Source: UBA2031 sp037189985 | Lineage (GTDB): Bacteria > Pseudomonadota > Gammaproteobacteria > Pseudomonadales > Moraxellaceae | Assembly: GCA_037189985.1 (NCBI GenBank) | Contig: JBBCJX010000004.1 | Coordinates: forward strand, 43,331 to 107,330 | DNA: 64,000 nucleotides | Reading direction: 5' to 3' | Shown: positions 60,719 through 64,000 of the stretch, piece after piece | Layout of the letters: each line of letters starts with the position of its first letter | Position numbering within the stretch: the first letter of the stretch is position 1 | Translations under genes and position numbers: made by a program | Notes under the pieces: model-generated | Database searches by the model: none | The model's input: the letters and a program-made list of their open reading frames with translations, nothing else | What the model was told of the DNA's origin: nothing

Positions 60719-63010
60719 ATGAAAACCGTACAGAAAGTCAGGCACAACCGTATTCCACAACTCAGCACACTCAGCGCCGCCATCATGACGGCCATGACCG
60801 CCCTGCCCGTTCACGCCGAAACCGCTGCCGAGCGCACCCAGACCCTGCCAACAGTCGACGTCACGGCGGCAGCACCGTCCGAAACTGTTTCTTCACCCAA
60901 ATTCACGGCACCCTTGGTCGATACCCCCCAGACCGTGTCCGTAATTCCTGCGGAGGTGTTCAACCAGCAGGGGGCCCAGACTCTGACCGATGTTCTGAAA
61001 AACACCCCGGGCATCTCCTTCAACGCAGGCGAAAACGGCTTCTCCACTGATGGCAACAACTTCAGTCTCCGCGGCTTTGATACCAGTGGCAGCATTTTCC
61101 TTGATGGCGTGCGTGACTCCGGGAACTATCGCCGTGACGTCTTCAATATCGAGCAAGTAGAAGTAGCCAAGGGCCCGGCTGCCGACAACGGTCGTGGCGG
61201 TGCGGGGGGTTATGTCAACCAGGTCACAAAGAGCCCAAAGCTGCAAGATTCTTATAGCGGAACAGTCGGGTACGGCTTTGATGACTACGAATCCGACCCC
61301 CGCCGTCGTGCCACCATCGACATCAACAAGACCATTGGGGAAAGTACGGCAGTGCGCCTTAACCTTCTGGGTGAAGATAGCGGGGTAGCTGGCCGTGAAT
61401 ACGCGGAGAAGAACAGTATCGGTGTAGCACCCTCTGTAGCGTTCGGCCTGGGTACCCCTACCCGGTTTGTACTTTCACACCAATTCCTGAAATATAACGA
61501 CCGCCCTGAATTCGGTGTCCCTGCTGCAATCATCAAAAGAATGACAGGCGACGTTCCCTATACGCCGAGTGTCAGCAGCGATAATCGTGAAAAATTCTAT
61601 GGCCTTGCGTCCGATTTCGATGACGTTACGTCCAACAACAGCATTTTCCGTATCGAACATGACCTTTCCGCAGCGCACTCAATAAGCAACCAGACTGCAT
61701 ACCTGCAGGCAGACCGTCACGCCACCTATACCGTACCGACGAATTACAATGCAGGAACCCGTGTAGTCACTACACAGGTTCAAGGATTCGAGCGTGACAA
61801 CACTACCTTGTCCAATCTGACCAATCTTTCCAGTCGCTTTGAGACAGGCACGTTAAAACACCGGACAGCCATAGGTGTCGAGCTCTCGCGTGAAGAGTCC
61901 CAGGCCAATCGCTTCCCGACCCCCAACCCCGGCCCTACAGACATTGACAACCCGAACCCCTACCGCAGTGCCGTCACTCTCACTCCGTCTGAAACCAGCA
62001 CAATCAAGGTCGATACGATAGCCGTGTATGCGTATGACACGGTTGAGCTGACCCCCCAATGGCAGGTAAATGGCGGATTACGTGCAGAGCGCTACAAGTT
62101 TTCCATTGAGAGCCGCACCATCGCTGGCGTACCACTTGGTGCCGACAGCTCTTCTGCCAGCGACACCATACTTAACGGAAAGCTCGGGGTAGTCTACAAA
62201 CCTGCACCAAATGGCAGCATCTATCTTGGTTACGGAATTTCCGACCAGCCACCCGGATCCCTACTTTCCAATCCTGATATCTCGCGTACTGGCGACAATG
62301 GTACTCCTGGTGCCTTTGGCCAAAATCATCCCCTCTCTAAGCCGCAGCGCTCACAGTCCTATGAGCTGGGTACAAAATGGACGCTGCTTGATAATCGCCT
62401 GACCACTACAGCGGCTGTGTTCCAGACAGAGAAAAAGAACATTGCCATGGGGCCTTCTCCTGACCTAGTCACTCCCCCTGTTGGCGTTGGTGTACAGAAA
62501 GTACATGGCATTGAACTGGGAGCTACCGGAGAAATCACCGAGGCATGGACAGTTTTTGCCGGAGTTGTTGTGATGAACAGTGAGCGCAACCATAGCGCAG
62601 ACATTGACACGGCGCTGATAGCCGCCAATCCCGGCGACTACACAGGAGCTACCACCACCAATGGAGATGAACTTGCTTTCACCCCTCGCCACAGCTTCAA
62701 CCTATGGACAACCTACCGCACACCAATTGGACTGACGCTCGGTGGCGGGGTTCAGGAAGTGGGAGACTCATGGATTGGCCGACCTGACACTGCGGATCGT
62801 GTCATCCGAAACGGGCGATACGGCAAGCTTCCAGGCTATACCGTCTTCAACCTGATGGCCGCCTATGAAGTCAGCAAAAATATCGGACTGCGTCTTAACG
62901 TAGACAATGTGACTGACGAGCTTTATGCCACCTCGTCCAACTGGAACGGCCGGCGCGTCACCCTTGGTGCACCCCGTTCCTACCTGCTGAGTGCCGACTT
63001 CAAGTTCTGA
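60719..63010 (+). CDS. fiu: TonB-dependent siderophore receptor (Fiu/PiuA type)
   Basis: 763 residues. Signal peptide to about residue 33 (TAMTALPVHA), TonB-box region (QTLPTVDVTA), plug domain (VDTPQTVSVIPAEVFNQQGA, TLTDVLKNTPGISF, SLRGFDTSGSIFLDGVRD) and a 22-strand barrel ending in SADFKF, with aromatic C-terminus. Its closest type is the catecholate receptor group Fiu/PiuA, supported by PiuC nearby. It imports Fe3+-siderophore using TonB. Terminator at 63050. The substrate is inferred. Confidence 0.9.
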   Translation: MKTVQKVRHNRIPQLSTLSAAIMTAMTALPVHAETAAERTQTLPTVDVTAAAPSETVSSPKFTAPLVDTPQTVSVIPAEVFNQQGAQTLTDVLKNTPGISFNAGENGFSTDGNNFSLRGFDTSGSIFLDGVRDSGNYRRDVFNIEQVEVAKGPAADNGRGGAGGYVNQVTKSPKLQDSYSGTVGYGFDDYESDPRRRATIDINKTIGESTAVRLNLLGEDSGVAGREYAEKNSIGVAPSVAFGLGTPTRFVLSHQFLKYNDRPEFGVPAAIIKRMTGDVPYTPSVSSDNREKFYGLASDFDDVTSNNSIFRIEHDLSAAHSISNQTAYLQADRHATYTVPTNYNAGTRVVTTQVQGFERDNTTLSNLTNLSSRFETGTLKHRTAIGVELSREESQANRFPTPNPGPTDIDNPNPYRSAVTLTPSETSTIKVDTIAVYAYDTVELTPQWQVNGGLRAERYKFSIESRTIAGVPLGADSSSASDTILNGKLGVVYKPAPNGSIYLGYGISDQPPGSLLSNPDISRTGDNGTPGAFGQNHPLSKPQRSQSYELGTKWTLLDNRLTTTAAVFQTEKKNIAMGPSPDLVTPPVGVGVQKVHGIELGATGEITEAWTVFAGVVVMNSERNHSADIDTALIAANPGDYTGATTTNGDELAFTPRHSFNLWTTYRTPIGLTLGGGVQEVGDSWIGRPDTADRVIRNGRYGKLPGYTVFNLMAAYEVSKNIGLRLNVDNVTDELYATSSNWNGRRVTLGAPRSYLLSADFKF

Positions 63011-63049
63011 GTCGTCACACATACGGACGGCAAACGCCATCCGGCCTTC

Positions 63050-63083
63050 AAAGCCCCGACCGCTCTGCGGCCGGGGCTTTTTC
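63050..63083 (+). terminator. terminator after the siderophore receptor
   Basis: AAAGCCCCG (63050-63058) pairs with CGGGGCTTT (63072-63080), with an inner CCG/CGG stem, and a T-run follows. From here to 63337 no gene was recognised; the stretch must hold the promoter of the next gene. Confidence 0.8.
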
Positions 63084-63337
63084 ATGCACAAAACACAACA
63101 CAAGCCCCGCATCTCTCACAGCGCACCGACACTTCAGCGACCCAAAACCCGGCTGACCTACCAAAGCCTCACATTGTGAACAAAGCAAATACCAAAAGGG
63201 GCAGCAGGAAGAGCGGAGAACCCGGCAGGAAACCTCTAGATTTTACGAACGCTTCCACTGGCGAAGCGGATTTGGATGAGTGCTGACACCGTCATTCAGC
63301 CTACTTACATTGATCATCAACGCAAGGAATCATCATC

Positions 63338-63922
63338 ATGAACAAAGGAATGAAGCTCACCACGCTCTGTCTCGCTCTCGCCGGAACCGGCTTCATCGCC
63401 ACTTCCCATGCTGCCCCGGCCAACGGATTCCAGATCGGTATTGACGGGGGCCAGGCCGAAGCACGTGGTGTCTGCGACAACGTGACCAACTGTGACAGCT
63501 CAGATACCAGCTATCGCGCCAATATCGGCTACCAGTTCAATCCTTTCGTGTCGGCTGAAGTGGGTTACACCAGCTTCGGGACCACCGTCGATACCCAGGA
63601 TGGCTCCGGCAGCGCCTCCCAGGAAGCCGGTGCCATTACTGCCAGTGTGGTAGGGACAATTCCCATCGGGGAACGGTTCGGCCTTTTCGGGCGCGTCGGT
63701 GCTGCACGCTATGACCTGGACAACAGCGGCACCATCCAGGGTGTCCCCGTGGAAGATGGCGACAACAGCACCAAGCCTTTCTTCGGTGCGGGTGCCAAGT
63801 TTCATCTGACAGACAACTTTGCACTGCGTGCGGAATACCAGGTCTATCGTGACCTTGCAGGCATCAATGGCAATGATGATGACATCCATGCATGGTCCGG
63901 TGGTGCACAGTTCACGTTCTGA
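63338..63922 (+). CDS. outer-membrane beta-barrel protein, OmpA-like
   Basis: 194 residues. Signal peptide (LCLALAGTGFIATSHA), then repeated amphipathic strands (YRANIGYQFNPFVSAEVGYT, GLFGRVGAARYDLDN, PFFGAGAKFHLTDNFALRAE) of an eight-strand OmpA-type barrel, ending in GGAQFTF with C-terminal Phe. A pair of Cys lies in the first loop (VCDNVTNCDS). No peptidoglycan-binding domain. AAGGAATC precedes the ATG. A terminator follows. Confidence 0.85.
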   Translation: MNKGMKLTTLCLALAGTGFIATSHAAPANGFQIGIDGGQAEARGVCDNVTNCDSSDTSYRANIGYQFNPFVSAEVGYTSFGTTVDTQDGSGSASQEAGAITASVVGTIPIGERFGLFGRVGAARYDLDNSGTIQGVPVEDGDNSTKPFFGAGAKFHLTDNFALRAEYQVYRDLAGINGNDDDIHAWSGGAQFTF

Positions 63923-63949
63923 TCATGGCCTGTGAACACACGCACTTGT

Positions 63950-63981
63950 GAAAAACGCCGCTCATGCGGCGTTTTTCTTTT
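63950..63981 (+). terminator. terminator after the OmpA-like gene
   Basis: 12-base arms GAAAAACGCCGC/GCGGCGTTTTTC (63950-63961, 63966-63977), loop TCAT, and a T-run. Confidence 0.87.
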
Positions 63982-64000
63982 TGAATACCAGCCACGGAAA

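Overview
The window is an ordinary stretch of gammaproteobacterial chromosome with about 59% G+C by eye, densely packed and with genes on both strands. No rRNA, prophage, transposase or CRISPR array was seen. The gene set (c-type-haem fatty-acid cis/trans isomerase, fadBA, DsbD, Kup, PdxB, RhlE-type helicase, YqcC, TusA, OruR-type AraC regulators beside lipid-oxidation genes, PiuC/Fiu-type iron uptake) fits the Pseudomonadales/Oceanospirillales side of the class, perhaps an Alcanivorax-like lipid degrader. The genus cannot be fixed from the sequence alone.

Region by region. 0-6.2 kb: the end of a LysE-type exporter, small conserved genes, a GreA/GreB-like factor, a Baeyer-Villiger monooxygenase divergent from an AraC regulator, and a degenerate EAL protein. 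6.2-8.1 kb: tonB-exbB-exbD (minus) behind a Fur-like box. 8.2-9.5 kb: 4.5S RNA, ogt and tRNA-Ser(GGA). 9.6-15.4 kb: kup, cti and a lower-GC serine hydrolase. 15.5-19 kb: the fadBA beta-oxidation operon. 19.1-28.1 kb: a prohibitin-like protein, dsbD, yqcC, a manganese exporter of the TMEM165/GDT1 family behind a yybP-ykoY riboswitch, a Lon-like protease, a thioesterase and proS. 28.2-33.1 kb: a small NfeD-like protein, tRNA-Val(CAC), a DEAD-box helicase, an outer-membrane protein and pdxB.

33.6-43.1 kb holds the most interesting locus: nine co-directional genes, most of them touching or overlapping. They encode a periplasmic protein, three exported TPR proteins (two of them lipoproteins), a small exported protein, one ExbB/TolQ-type channel protein, two ExbD-type proteins and a TonB-like protein with an AgmX/PglI-type C-terminus. 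This looks like a proton-driven trans-envelope machine separate from the TonB system at 6-8 kb. Its part list resembles the Myxococcus Agl/Glt motor, but its job here is unknown. The first ExbD has Asn where the proton-carrying Asp normally sits, while the second keeps Asp.

43.2-52.1 kb: a MATE exporter, a Cys-rich small protein, tusA, an MFS permease, glutathione peroxidase and purU, then an AraC regulator divergent from an acyl-CoA dehydrogenase, an SDR and a HIT protein. 52.2-57.5 kb: a membrane protein of five PAS domains without an output domain, a third AraC regulator divergent from a fatty-acid desaturase, and a lone H-NOX haem sensor. 57.6-64 kb: a glycine-zipper protein, an FMN alpha-hydroxy-acid oxidase with PiuC, a Fur-like box, a siderophore receptor and an outer-membrane barrel protein.

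Two themes recur. Lipid and membrane-fatty-acid chemistry (BVMO, Cti, FadBA, acyl-CoA dehydrogenase, SDR, desaturase) is found repeatedly, three times with a divergent AraC regulator. Iron uptake is split between two places that share nearly the same Fur-like box.
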